Below are positions 34,201-45,459 of a stretch of DNA of 64,000 nt, one piece after another. The notes beneath the pieces are model-generated. The model did no database searches, was not told the DNA's origin, and saw only the letters and a program-made list of their open reading frames with translations. Position numbers and translations under genes: made by a program. Origin of the DNA: Mesocentrotus franciscanus (lineage: Eukaryota > Echinodermata > Echinoidea > Camarodonta > Strongylocentrotidae). The stretch spans positions 25,111,906 through 25,175,905 of the forward strand of contig CP137668.1 in assembly GCA_037976565.1 (NCBI GenBank), given 5' to 3'. Numbering within the stretch: the stretch's first letter is position 1; each line of letters starts with the position of its first letter.

Positions 34201-36065
34201 ATATGATTTGACATTTCATTAATAAATCAAATCAGAAGATCAACAAATGCATGTATTGATGTTTTAATAGCTTTTGAAAGAGTTCATAGCAGAAACAGCT
34301 CGGTACATGCGTATTATCACTATTGTACATGTACATGGAATCCCATATGTGTATTTTTATGTGACTCCTGATATCTTGGCTATAACGAGGAAAATAAATT
34401 GGTCATGACTCATGACGACCTTGTTATATTGAGTTTCCCCTGTATTAGTACTCACATTTTTCTATTCCCATTTTTCTTTTTCTTGTCTCCCCCTGTCTTT
34501 CTCTTTTTCCCTCTCTCTCTTTCCCTCTGTACCTTTATCTTCCTTTGATATCAAGTGTGTAGGCCTACAGATGCAATGTATATATTTCTTTGTATTTTTT
34601 GTTTTGTTTATACTATATTTTTTTTGTATATTTCTTTTGTACATTCCATGTTTAAAATATTATTGAATTATTATTTTATTAAGTTAGTTGCAAACTGACT
34701 CCTTCAGCCTGTGCTGCTGGTTAGTTCATATACACCAAAGAAGAAATAAATAAATAAATGTACAGAGGACTTTTGAGGCCAAGGAAATTCAGATAACAGA
34801 TGAAACTAGATGGACCTTCGACTGCGTGCAGTCGAAAATGATGCCTCTGCCATAGAGCGATTATGCAAACCAAAACAGAAGCAATTTTTAAAATTCAAGT
34901 TTGATATTAATCAATTAACAGGTTCTCAGAATATAGTGATTACAAGCTATTTAAAAAAAATATCTGTTTAATTTAGCCTATAATTGATTTCCATTACCTT
35001 TCATGTCTGTACCTTGCCTTTTGTACTTTTGTCTATTTATCATGTATTTCATCTTTTGCACAAGCTGCGCCTTGGGCATTTGATTGTCAAGTGGATTTGG
35101 CACCTTACAAATTATTATTATTTTTCATACATGTATGACCTTCGATCTTTGACCTCATGACCCTAAAATCTAATCAGTTCATTGGCTCTGCAAGATACAT
35201 ACATGTCCTGAGTTTGATAGTATTAGTAATCCATCCGTCAGTTCTAATGAGAATGCGTTCACAAGGTATTTTTGCATACATAATGAGCCCTTTGACCTCA
35301 TGACCCCAAAATCTACTAAGTTCATTGGCTCTGCAAGATACATACATGTTTTGAGTTTGATGGTAATCCGTCCATTGGCTCTAATGATAATGCGATCACA
35401 AGCTATTTTTGCATACATAATGAGCCCCATGACCTTTGACCTCATGACCCCAAATCTAATCAGTTCATTGGCTCAGCAAGATACATACATACTACATGTC
35501 CCAAGTTTGATGGTAATCTATCCATCGGTTCTAATGATAATTTTTGCATACATAATTAGCCCTGTGACCTTTGACCTCGTGATCCCAAAATCTAATCAGT
35601 TCATTGGCTCTGTAAGATACATACATGACCTAAGTTTGGCAGGAATCCATCAATCGGTTCTTGAGATAACGCGATCACGAGAATGGGACGTACGGATGTA
35701 CGGACGGACGGATAACCCGAAAAAATACCGGTAATGCCTCCGGCTACTTCGTAACGGAGGCATAAAAATGAATGAATGGCTACATGAATCGCATTCCCAT
35801 GTAAATGTTTAACTACAGACTAAATAAACGTTGAACAACTGAATGGATTCCGAAAGATATCAAGGGTTGAAAACAAATAATAATCAAAACATCTCTAAAC
35901 AGCACCATCTATTATTAGTTCTTATACTAAATAAGATGTAAAGAAGGTCAAACCTGCATTCAAGACTGAGTTGTAGTCCTGGGGTGGTGGCTCTAACTCG
36001 TCCTCTGCCTCCTTTGTTGACTGGGGGTTGTTGCCAGGCTCATTAGCTTTGGGTATTGGGCTCAT
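30792..36065 (-). CDS. MEA1: MEA1 homologue (male-enhanced antigen 1), complete, three exons
   Basis: Three exons on the minus strand: 35954-36065, 31532-31635 and 30792-31274, together 699 bases, or 232 residues plus stop. All borders are GT-AG with agreeing phases (1, then 0). The ATG at 36065 has an in-frame TGA 15 bases upstream, which supports this start. Exon 1 begins MSPIPKANEPGNNPQSTKEA. Exon 2 is strongly acidic (GDMSSEEEDSDDGGAE) and ends GGYQLLMQDQE, matching the GYSYQPLNQDPE segment of vertebrate MEA1. Exon 3 has the diagnostic C-terminal block RAAMAGISLPTAAIPTWARA followed by NWKEQLVARIQ. MEA1 is a small acidic protein abundant in testis, and its molecular role is not established. 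Intron 1 is large (about 4.3 kb) and holds a Helentron-like element, a mariner-like element and a LINE remnant. Confidence 0.9.
31290..31495 (+). repeat. Dispersed repeat, third copy of the 18070 family (MEA1 intron 2)
   Basis: It has AATGCGAATTGCATACATTG and TTGTCCTACCTAACAAGC like the other members, but the first end is degraded. Confidence 0.45.
31532..31635 (-). CDS. MEA1: MEA1 exon 2
   Basis: Acceptor TTTGCAG and donor GTATGA on the minus strand. It codes the acidic block and the conserved GGYQLLMQDQE motif. Confidence 0.9.
32050..32425 (+). pseudogene. LINE reverse-transcriptase C-terminal remnant (CR1/L2/Jockey-like)
   Basis: Broken frames give YIRPTLEYAFP, then NETNKLEFLQKQALIIIVGY and LPTLSSRRDSLLLKFGQK. 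This is the order known after the catalytic part of CR1/L2/Jockey-type retrotransposon proteins (RP-LEYA-P-W, L-QK-ALRII-G, L-L--RR--L---FA-K). At least two frameshifts are present, so it is dead. It lies in MEA1 intron 1. Confidence 0.65.
33028..34442. mobile_element. TA-flanked DNA transposon remnant (Tc1/mariner-pogo type)
   Basis: CAGGGGAAACT at the left and AGTTTCCCCTG at the right are terminal inverted repeats. TA lies on both sides (33026-33027, 34443-34444), the target duplication of Tc1/mariner/pogo. Subterminal CTATAACGAGG motifs are mirrored. No transposase ORF is left. A second element is nested inside (33350-33746). CT-rich microsatellite flanks both sides. Confidence 0.65.
33350..33746. 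mobile_element. Nested MITE with CAGACCTGCCAACC ends
   Basis: Ends CAGACCTGCCAACC and GGTTGGCAGCTCTG are inverted repeats with one mismatch. TTGGGT lies directly on both sides (33344-33349, 33747-33752). 397 bases. The superfamily is not resolved. Inside are several AAAATCGTAC motifs. Confidence 0.65.
34806..35763 (-). mobile_element. Helentron-like non-autonomous element, reverse orientation (MEA1 intron 1)
   Basis: On the plus strand it begins CTAGATGGACC, then the TCGACTGCGTGCAGTCGA hairpin and GATGCCTC, and ends CGGAGGCAT followed by A. A on both sides is T-T insertion on its own strand. Positions of about 34966-35130 look like a later insertion of a retroelement tail (GCGCCTTGGGCATTTGATTG, then an A/T tail). 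Confidence 0.78.
35954..36065 (-). CDS. MEA1: MEA1 exon 1 (coding part)
   Basis: Starts at the ATG on 36063-36065 (read on the minus strand) and ends AATGCAG before donor GTTTGA. It codes 37 residues, from MSPIPKANEPGN to NSVLNA, and leaves phase 1. Confidence 0.85.
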
Positions 36066-36585
36066 GTTTATTGCCCTTCAAGAGGACTGTAGGTCTCCAA
36101 AGTGATGAAACTTTGGTTGTTATAGTTTGGCTTTGTTTTTCGGTTCCAAAAGATGAATGCACACTGGTGGAAATAGAGAGAGAATTTTTTGTTTACATTA
36201 TTGGCAATGATACAGTCACTTGGGACATCAAATGTAACAATGACAGAAATAACTGTCTGGTATGGGTCATTCTTTAATAAAACTGACATTTGTTGACATT
36301 CCCCATACACAGACGGTATACGGCTCACACAGTGGGGAGAGATTGAGCCGATTCTGAACCTTTTGCCACAGAAACTTTCTCCCCCGATTTTTTTATTTAG
36401 ATCTAATTTTCTGATTTATAAATCAGATAGAAAAAAACGATGTATATTTTTCTCCTATCTAAAGGGCCCATGCCGGCTCGGCTAGGCGCCAAATTACGAA
36501 AATGAGGCTGAGATCGGATGAACGTTCTGCGCATGCGCTAAATGTAAGCTAAAGTTCCACATGCTCTACACGAGTACTAGACCAC
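36066..36585. other. Region upstream of MEA1
   Basis: Holds the 5' flank of the minus-strand MEA1 gene. No TATA box or other element I can defend is visible. It ends where the left arm of the large inverted repeat begins. Confidence 0.3.
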
Positions 36586-36791
36586 AAATTTCTGTCTCTT
36601 TCGTTCGTTAGCCTCTGATTTGGGTAGGGTCGGCTCCTCTCTTTAGAGACAGAAGCCGACTGTAGGCGCTCCTGTGCAAACTCGGTGGTATCTGGCCACC
36701 AAATTCCGGCCAAACTTTTGGACTAAAATTTCACTTTAGCGGATTCATATCCGATGCATTTATTTTTGAAAATTAGGTCTAGGCTAACATC

Positions 36792-37007
36792 GGTTCCACT
36801 TACCAGATTTACTGTACGATGCATTTAAGGGTCTTTTTTGTCCCGGTTTTCTTCGACGAAATTGAACTCTGCTCCGTGTTGAATTTTTTGCAGCGCATGC
36901 ACAGTAACAATTTCAACACAGAGCGGACTTCAATTTCAACGAGGAAAACCGGGGAAAAAACCCCTTAAAATTAAATGCATCACACAGTCAATCTGGTAAG
37001 TGGAACC
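36792..37007. mobile_element. MITE present in only one arm of the inverted repeat
   Basis: GGTTCCACTTACCAGATT at the left and its inverted copy AATCTGGTAAGTGGAACC at the right. Mirrored GATGCATTTAAGGG and GAAAACCGGG blocks make it nearly one long hairpin. In the other arm the site reads GGCTAATATACATTATTGGG, uninterrupted. Confidence 0.65.
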
Positions 37008-37036
37008 AATAATGGGATCCGGGCTAATTCGGACCA

Positions 37037-37081
37037 CGGGACAATTCGGCCCAGCTGGAAAAACTGGGCCGAATTGTCCCG
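37037..37081. repeat. Perfect 18-bp stem hairpin (also at 43557-43601)
   Basis: CGGGACAATTCGGCCCAG, a 9-base loop, then its exact reverse complement. It is kept perfect in both arms of the large inverted repeat. Confidence 0.85.
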
Positions 37082-37499
37082 ACATGATTAATCGATCGAG
37101 ATATAACAATGTGTATATGTTTGTGCTCATTGTGACTTAATAATGCCCTTTCCAACCACAATCTTTAATGGAATTGTGTTAAATGATACTATTGAAGACA
37201 ATCTATAACTTCTATTTAGGTAAAATGACAAAAAAATGACATTTCGGACAATTTACTCACAGCTCGCAATCCGCATTGCCACACGTACATTAAATGTGCG
37301 TTCTTATCGACTCGGACCACTGTAATTCGAGCAGTGTTTTTGTCAGTAAATCACTGCAAATATCATTTTTATCTCGTATGAAGGTCTATTTTTATTCCTG
37401 ACACAAATTTCGTTATTGAGAAGTCGAATGTAGTACATTTTAGACGAGATGGTTGATGTTTGTTCACATTCTTTCGTCCTGGCCGTAAATTAGCAGACT

Positions 37500-37640
37500 A
37501 CTGCTAGTGCTACCGCAGCAGCTCAGCTCAGTGTCCAGCTAGCAGTACAGCGCCGCCGGCCGGGTCGGCGGGGGAATTCACTGGCTCGGCGCCCGTACCG
37601 GGCCGCTGCACTGCATTGCAATTGCATGATTGAACTGCCC
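37500..37640. other. GC-rich, CpG-rich block mirrored at about 43000-43140
   Basis: In an AT-rich setting, this stretch (GCGCCGCCGGCCGGGTCGGC and neighbours) is rich in CpG. It could be a promoter or first exon of an unrecognised gene, or just part of a mobile element. No ORF supports a gene. Confidence 0.3.
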
Positions 37641-38678
37641 AGTTTGATCGAGTGACGTGAGTATAACTAATCAAACTAGATCTATATCTACTGTAGCTAC
37701 ATCATTATCATTACTAGATTAGTCATTCAGAGTAGAATATCCGATTAACGATTAATGAAGGAATGGAATTTTTCTTTTTTCATAATCAGATAATCATATT
37801 TTACTCTTAAAAGTTAAAGACTTAATAAATAGCTATATCTAACACTAGGGCATAGCACACGGGCCTAGCCTAGTACTCTAAGCAGAGCAGTGAACTGACG
37901 AATCGCCTTCTTTTTTTTGGAGGGCTGCCTCAAAAAATTATACGAAAAGGTGTTGGTTTCAAGTTTTTGTATAAATATAATGCAGCCCTCCACCCTCCCC
38001 TCCCCCTCCCCCAAAAAAAATTTTCTCCTTTTTGGTCCCTTTTTCTGGGAATCAAAGAGATATATACAAAGCAAAGCAATTAAGACATGATATTGCAATG
38101 ACGTGCCGGTGCATGGGCGGGCATGGGGATCTTCAGTCTCGCAAGCTTTCAGTCTCCCGGACCTTTGGTCAACTGGTCATTAACCGTTCCTCAAATTTCT
38201 ATGAAATTCGTTGAAAGAAAAAAATTGCGGTGTAATTTTCAATTTTTGTATATAACGCAGCTGCCCCCCACCCATCCCTCCTCCCATCCATCTCGGGTTT
38301 GTAATCAGCAACAGAGGCAAAGATCGATCTATGAGCAAAATCAATTTTTTTATATATATTTGGGGGGGGGTTAACAGATTTATATCTGATTGTGTACCTG
38401 TATAAATATGTATACTATGAATAAATAAATAAAAACAAAATTGCATTACCACAGCGTGTCATAATACACGATTACACCTGTTTATCATTTGTTATTATGA
38501 ATCTGCTTGACGTCATATTGTTGGAATTTGTATCTTGGAGTCATAAACAAATAATATGTTTATTGCTATTATGTGTGTTTTTCAAACATGTCCTCATTTT
38601 TATTTAATTGTTTTAACTTTGTTTATTTATGCAGGGTTGGTGTGGCGTGTCATCTGTACCGGTATCTGCATGTTACAA

Positions 38679-40511
38679 TGTCAACATCATCTCCATCCCT
38701 CCCATCTTCTCCATCCTTCCCATCATCAACAGCGTTTCATCCCTCTCATCAACAGCGTCTTCATCCCTCTCATCATCTCCATCCCTCTCATCATCAACAT
38801 CGTCTCCATCCCTCTCACCATCTCCATCCCTCCCATCATCTCCATCCCTACCATCATCTTCATCCCTCACACCATCTCCATCCCTCACACCGTCTCCATC
38901 CCTCTCATCTCCATCCCTCTCATCAACAGCGTCTTCCTCCCTCATCTCCATCCCTTACATCATCATTGTCTCCATCCCTCTCATCATCTCCATCCCTCCC
39001 ATCTTCTCCATCCTTCCCATCATCAACAGCGTCTTCATCCCTCTCATCATCTCCATCCCTCTCATCAACAGCGTCTTCATCCCTCTCATCATCAACAGCA
39101 TCTTCATCCCTCTCATCGTCTCCATCCCTCTCACCATCTCCATCCCTCCCATCATCTCCATCCCTCCCATCATCTTCATCCCTCACACCATCTCCATCCC
39201 TCACACCGTCTCCATCCCTCTCATCATCTCCATCCCTCACCAATCCCTCTCATCATCTCCATCCCTCTCAGCAACAGCGTCTTCATCCCTCTCATCATCT
39301 CCATCCCTTACATCATAAACATCGTCTCAATCCCTCTCATCATCAACAGCGTCTTCATCCCTCTCATCATCTCCATCCCTCACATTGTCTCCATCCCTCT
39401 CATCATCTTCATTCCTTACCAATCCCTCTCATCGTCTCCATCCCTCTCATCATCTCCATCCCTCACCAATCCCTCTCATCATCTCCATCTCCTACATCAT
39501 AAACATCATCTCCATCCTCTCACCATCTCCATCCCTCCCATCATCTCCATCCCTCCCATCATCTTCATCCTCACACCGTCTCCATCCCTCACACGTCTCC
39601 ATCCTCTCATCATCTCCATCCCTCTCATTAACAGCGTCTTCATCCTTCATCATCTCCATCCCTTACATCATAAACATCGTCGATGGAGATGATGAGAGGG
39701 ATGGAGATGATGAGAGGGATTGGTGAGGGATGGAAATGATGAGAGGGATGGAGATGATGAGAGGGATGGAGACGATATTGATGATGAAAGGGATGGAGAC
39801 AATGTTGATGATGCAAGGGATGAAGACGATATTGATGAGAGGGATGGAGACGCTCCATCCTCCAGTCTCCATCCTCTTATCATCAACAGCGTCTTCATCC
39901 CTCTCATCACCTCCATCCCTCACACCCTCTCATCATCTCCATCCCTCTCATCATCTCCATCCCTCACATCAACAGCGTCTTCATCCTCTCATCATCTCCA
40001 TCCCTCTCATCATCAACAGCATCTTCATCCCTCTCATCATCTCCATCCCTTACATCATAAACATCGTCTCCATCCCTCTCATCATCAGGGATGGAGATTA
40101 TGAGAGGGATGGAGATGATGAGAGGGTGTGAAGGATGGAGATGATGAGAGGGATCCAGACAATGTGAGGGATGGAGACAATGTTAATGATGTAAGGGATT
40201 GAGATGATGAGAGGGATGAAGACGCTGTTGATGAGAGGGATGGAGATGGTGAGAGGGATGGAGACGGTGTGAGGGATGGAGAAGATGGGAGGGATTGGTG
40301 AGGAATGAAGATGATGAGAGGGATGGAGACAATGTTAATGATGTAAGGGATTGAGATGATGAGAGGGATGAAGACGCTGTTGATGAGAGGGATGGAGATG
40401 GTGAGAGGGATGGAGACGGTGTGAGGGATGGAGAAGATGGGAGGGATTGGTGAGGAATGAAGATGATGAGAGGGATGGAGACAATGTGAGGGATGGAGAT
40501 GATAAGAGGAA
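38679..40511. repeat. CATCATCTCCATCCCTCT minisatellite with internal orientation switches
   Basis: Tandem units of 15-18 bases. The pyrimidine-rich strand is on top to about 39680, then flips (GATGGAGATGATGAGAGGGA) to about 39852, flips back to about 40086, then flips again to the end. A roughly 150-base higher-order unit is repeated at 40201-40350 and 40351-40490. It lies inside the spacer of the large inverted repeat. The long open frames over it are repeat translation. Confidence 0.92.
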
Positions 40512-40919
40512 AAAAAAAACGCCATTAGGCATTATGAGTCGGACCCCATCCAATCTGTCTCGATACTCCTCCTCAATTACCATGCCTGTCATACTCATAC
40601 TCATACTATTCATAGATGTAGGCCCTGTAGGCCTAATGGCAATGTTTTGCCAGGGTGGTGCTGCGGCCGGGGCTGACATCTCTTGCTGGATCATAAGGAT
40701 CAGCGTTCCGTTCAAATCATTGTGACGAATTGATATTGCCCAGGGGCGGACCTCCTCCCAGACCCACCCCGCTTGGTCGCTCCGCTCCTCGCCGACGCCT
40801 GCTCCATCGTTTTCATATATTTCACACCATGCAATTTTGTGCCCCGGTAAGAATTTCCTGGATCCGCCACTGTTGCCTATTGGTCAAAATTCTCAGTGCC
40901 AGGACTGCAAATAGAGAGT

Positions 40920-41400
40920 CTCAAGCCAGGTTCAATTCAAATTTCAATTCAATTCAGTCTTTATTTCCAATTCATTCAAACAGTAACAAAACAAAGTAAT
41001 AAAAGGATATGAACAAAAAAAAAAAAACTTAACGTAAGACATAAGATAAACGGTCATAAATACGGATTTAAAATACTGATAGTACAAGAATATAAAGTAG
41101 GGGTAGAATAGATTTTCTATTTTATAAGATAAATGATTGGAAAAAGGTATGTGTACATGGAAAGCTCAATGTAGGATTGTAAAATTACACATACCGTAGA
41201 TATTCTAATAATAAATATTGTATTTAAGAAGTAAGAATAATTAGTACCATTGCTGTAATATTTATTAAAGACATTCAAGAACAAAACAAAAACTATATAA
41301 AGACTTTACAACTTCAACAAAAAGAAAAAAGTAAAATCATAAGTGGAAAACTAGATTCTCTATATAAATGTATTTAAAATAAAACTAAACTAACAATTTT
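40920..41400 (-). repeat. A-rich retroelement tail, probably antisense
   Basis: TTCAGTCTTTATTTCCAATT followed by A-rich sequence resembles the reversed 3' end of a LINE. A similar start is seen at 6690-6790. No ORF. Confidence 0.35.
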
Positions 41401-41929
41401 ATGTTCTATTGTCTTTTAAAATATTATTAAACTGAATATTAAAATCGCTCAATTTCAGCGAAAATATTGTTAAACTAAATATTAAAATCACTCAATTTCA
41501 AAATATTCCATAATTCTGGGCCTGTATGGCCGCGCAATGACTGCTTTGCTCTATTGTTCAAATAAATCCATCGATGAAACTTGTTGGATAATCTGGTATT
41601 TTAAAATCACAAATGGGCAATCGATGATAAGGTGGACATGACCATCAAATTTTCAAACTGTTTGGACCTTCACAAATTTGGTATTAAAAGTTGGGAAAGT
41701 TGAGTTCTTGTTTCAGACCGCAAATGCCTTCAAAGTGCATGGTTATTGCTCATATTCTTATTTGTGACATTTTTAGTGCTCTTTTAGGACCTAAAACTGC
41801 TATGAAGGTAATTTTAGACCCCAAAATGTGTGAAATTTAGCCATAGTTAATTAATTAATTAATAATAACAATACACAGGCCAGCTGGTTGTGCGTATTAT
41901 AACCAACACGAAAAGCCAACATCGCCATC

Positions 41930-42050
41930 GGCATAGAACAAGTGCCCTTTCAACTTTGTAAGAAGTGCCTCTTTGTACATAGGAAAAGTTCCCCTTTTAC
42001 TTTGACAAGTGCCCCTATTAATTTGTAAAAGTGCCCCTTCCCCTTTTATG
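41930..42050 (-). repeat. AAGTGCCCC degenerate tandem repeat
   Basis: Reverse-orientation relative of the repeat next to the gap at 25110-25406. Confidence 0.55.
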
Positions 42051-42310
42051 TCATGATCATCATTATTTTGGCTTTCCATTTTTTGGCTTTCCTTTTTTTC
42101 GTAAATTACCCTTTACAACATTGCATTGAGCTTCATGTATGGAGATCGAGCTACGGTCAAGACTTAATAGCACACTTCCTGTCACATACAAAAGAAGCTT
42201 ACACTGAATGTGGCCTGCCATTGACCCTAGCTACAGGCAGAGATCCTTACATAATACCTAATAATAATTGTTCAGGGGGGATCCCCCTTGAACATAGGAT
42301 ACCTGAACAA

Positions 42311-43848
42311 ATATACAAAAAATTGAAAATTACACCGCAATTTTTTTTTTCAACGAAGTCTTCATAGAAATTTGAGGAACGGTTAATGACCAGTTGACCA
42401 AAGGTCCGGGAGACTGAAGGCTTGCGAGACTGAAGATCCCCATGCCCGCCCATGCACCGGCACGTCATTGCAATATCATGTCTTAATTGCTTTGCTTTGT
42501 ATCTCTTTGATTCCCAGAAAAAGGGAACAAAAGGAGAATTTTTTTGGGGGCCGGGAGGGGAGGTGCTGGGTGGGGGCTGCATTATTTATACAAAAACTTG
42601 AAACCAACACCTTCTTTTCGTATAATTTTTTGAGGCAGCCCCTCCAAAAAAAAGAAGGCGATTTGTCAGTTCACTTCTCTGCTTAGAGTACTAGGCTAGG
42701 CCCTCGTGCTAGGCCCTAACGTTAGATATAGCTATTTATTAATTCTTTAACTTTTAAGAGTAAAATATGATTACCTGATTATGAAAAAGAAAATTCCATT
42801 CCTTCATTAATCGTTAATCGGATATTCTACTCTGAATGACTAATCTAGTAATGATAATGATGTAGCTACACTACAGTAGATATAGGTCTAGTTTACCCAC
42901 TAAATCAAATTGGATATTCTACTCTGAATGACTAATGATAATACAGTGGATATAGATCTAGTTTGATTAGTTACCGGTATACTCACGTCACTCGATCAAA
43001 TTGGGCAGTACAATCATGCAATGCAGTGCAGCGGCCCGGTACGGGCGCCGAGTCAGTGAATTCCCCCGCCGACCCGGCCGGCGGCGCTGTACTGCTAGCT
43101 GGACACTGAGCTGAGCTGCTGCGGTAGCACTAGCAGTAGTCTGCTAATTTACGGCCAGGACGAAAGAGTGTGAACAAACATCAACCATCTCGTCTAAAAT
43201 GTACTACATTTGACTTCTCAATAACGAAATTTGTGTCAGGAATAAAAATAGACCTTCATACGAGATAAAAATGATATTTTTACAGTGATTTACTGACAAA
43301 AACACTGCTCGAATTTCAGTGGTCCGAGTCGATACAACGCACATTTAATGTACGTGCGGCAATGCGGATTGCGAGCTGTGAGTAAATTGTCCGAAATGTC
43401 ATTTTTTTGTCATTTGACCTAAATAGAAGTTACAGATTGTCTTCAATAGTATCATTTAACACAATTCCATTAAAGATTGTGGTTGGAAAGTGCATTATTA
43501 AGTCACAATGAGCACAAACATATACACATTGTTATATCTCGATCGATTAATCATGTCGGGACAATTCGGCCCAGTTTTTCCAGCTGGGCCGAATTGTCCC
43601 GTGGTCCGAATTAGCCCGACTCCCAATAATGTATATTAGCCTAGGTCTAGATCTAGACCTAATTTTCAAAAATAAATGCATCGGATATGAATCCGCTAAA
43701 GTGAAATTTTAGTCCAAAAGTTTGGCCAGAATTTGGTGGCCAGATCCACCGAGTTTGCACAGGAGCGCCTATGGTCGGCTTCTGTCTCTAAAGAGAGGAG
43801 CCGACCCTACCCAAATCAGAGGCTAACGAACGAAAGAGACAGAAATTT
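42311..43848. repeat. Right arm of the large inverted repeat
   Basis: Reverse complement of 36586-38253, without the MITE. It ends GAAAGAGACAGAAATTT. The spacer between the arms is 38254-42310. Confidence 0.93.
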
Positions 43849-43891
43849 TCAGTCTACATGACGTCATGAGTAGTACTAAGTCGAGTCACTA

Positions 43892-43965
43892 CTAACTCCA
43901 GGGAGCTCAGACCCCGACGCCAAAGGCGTTGGACTCGGCATCGGCGTCGGAGCTCCCTGGAGTTA
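43892..43965. repeat. GC-rich hairpin AACTCCAGGGAGCTC
   Basis: AACTCCAGGGAGCTC is mirrored by GAGCTCCCTGGAGTT around a GACGCC/GGCGTC core. A related block lies at 51765-51808. Confidence 0.7.
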
Positions 43966-44574
43966 CACGAGTACATGGCAATTGAACTTTTCATAATTCA
44001 TGCAAAGTTCTACAGAATTTGATGTTGGCTCAACTTGGCTGCAAAAGGCCAAAGCCAAAGGGACATATAGATCTATAGCATCTTTAAAACATGTAGGCCT
44101 AGATTCTAATGGCCTGCGCCTGTTGACTTTGTCTTGACGAAATGACAGTGGGCGTGATCGTGATCAGTTCGATCCAGTGATCGACAAAGACAAAGTTTTG
44201 AAACATGATACTAAATCTACATTCATTCAGGATACAAGTTGTATACAACGCCATGAAAAATACTACAGTACAGTAATTCTATGTTACTTTTTTCAGCTCT
44301 TACGTTAATTTCGTTTTGACCGTGAAGTCCGTACCGTGAAGTCCAGACACCCACCACAGCGCCATCAATGCAATGCAATACGAATCGCCTCGTATTAATC
44401 TTTATTGAAATCGACCCGCATCCACTTCCATCCTTTTTGTTTCGTCCTTTTTCATCCTGTATCGACTAGCTTGCACCTCTCTCTCTTTCCTCGATCGAGC
44501 GACGTTTTTCAATGTGGGTCGGGGGAGGCTAATGTATTTACGATCACGTAGAGCGCGAGCGTAGTGTAAATTGG

Positions 44575-45440
44575 CGTGGGGTCTAGGGGCAAAGCCCCGG
44601 CAGGGGGTCAAGGGGCAGAGTCCCCAGAAGCTCAGGGGGTATGGACATTTATTTACGGTCAGATGCGAGCATATTTTGATACCCTATATGTGACACCTGC
44701 AGGTCACTAATTGGCGTGGGGTCCAGGGGGCGGAGCCCCCGGAAGCTCAGGGGTTTTAGGCAATACATTACTGTCAGATGAGTATCCAGGGGCCTGACTT
44801 ATGGCCATTAATTGGTTGGGTCCAGAGGGCAGAGCTAGCCCCTGGAAGCTCAAGGGCTTTAGGCATTAAATTACCGTCAGATAAGCATTCAGGGCCCGCC
44901 TTAAGGCCCCTGGTGGGGTCGAAGGGGCGGAGCCCCCGAAGCTCAGGGGTTTTAGGCGTTTAATTACGGTCAGATGTGCATATTTTGATACCTTATTTTG
45001 TGATACTGGCAGGACACTAATTGGCATGGGGTCCAGGGGGCGGGGTCCAGGGGCGCCCCCAAAACCTCAGGGGTTTTAGGCATTTTATAAGGGTCAGATA
45101 AGCATTCAGGGGCCCGCCTTAGCTAGGGCCACTGGTGGGGTCGAGGGGGCATGCAGAGCCACCGGAAGATCAGGGGGTTTAAGCATTAAATTACCGTCAG
45201 ATAAGCATCTAGGGGCCCGTTTTAGGGCCATTGGTAGGGTCCAGGGGGCAGAGCCTCCGGAAGCTTAGGGGTTTTAGGCGTTTAATTACGGTCAGATAAG
45301 CATTCAGGGGCCCGCCTTAAGGCCCCTGGTGGGGTCGAGGGGGCAGAGCCACCGGAAGTCCAGGGGTTTTAGGCATTTAATTACGGTCAGATGAGCATAT
45401 TTTGATACCTTATTTGGGACACTGGCAGGTCACTAATTGG
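44575..45440 (+). repeat. GC-hairpin tandem array, forward orientation
   Basis: Units of about 140-190 bases, each with GGCGTGGGGTCCAGGGG, GGGGCGGAGCCCCCGGAAGC, CTCAGGGGTTTTAGGCATT and a TTACGGTCAGAT segment. The GGGGGC-GGAGCCCCC core forms a strong hairpin. Confidence 0.85.
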
Positions 45441-45459
45441 CGTGGGGTCCAGTGGACGG

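Larger units (their letters stand above)
36586..38253. repeat. Left arm of a large inverted repeat
   Basis: Begins AAATTTCTGTCTCTTTCGTT and is the reverse complement of 42311-43848, with small indels. Shared blocks include GGTCGGCTCCTCTCTTTAGA, an 18-bp hairpin at 37037-37081 and the GC-rich block at 37500-37640. The 216-base MITE 36792-37007 is only in this arm. Confidence 0.93.

Noticed and set aside
38556..39692. Open frame of 378 codons rich in His-Leu-His-Pro-Ser
   Set aside because: It is the translation of the CATCATCTCCATCCCTCT minisatellite. Other frames of the same array are equally open, and there is no domain or splice support.
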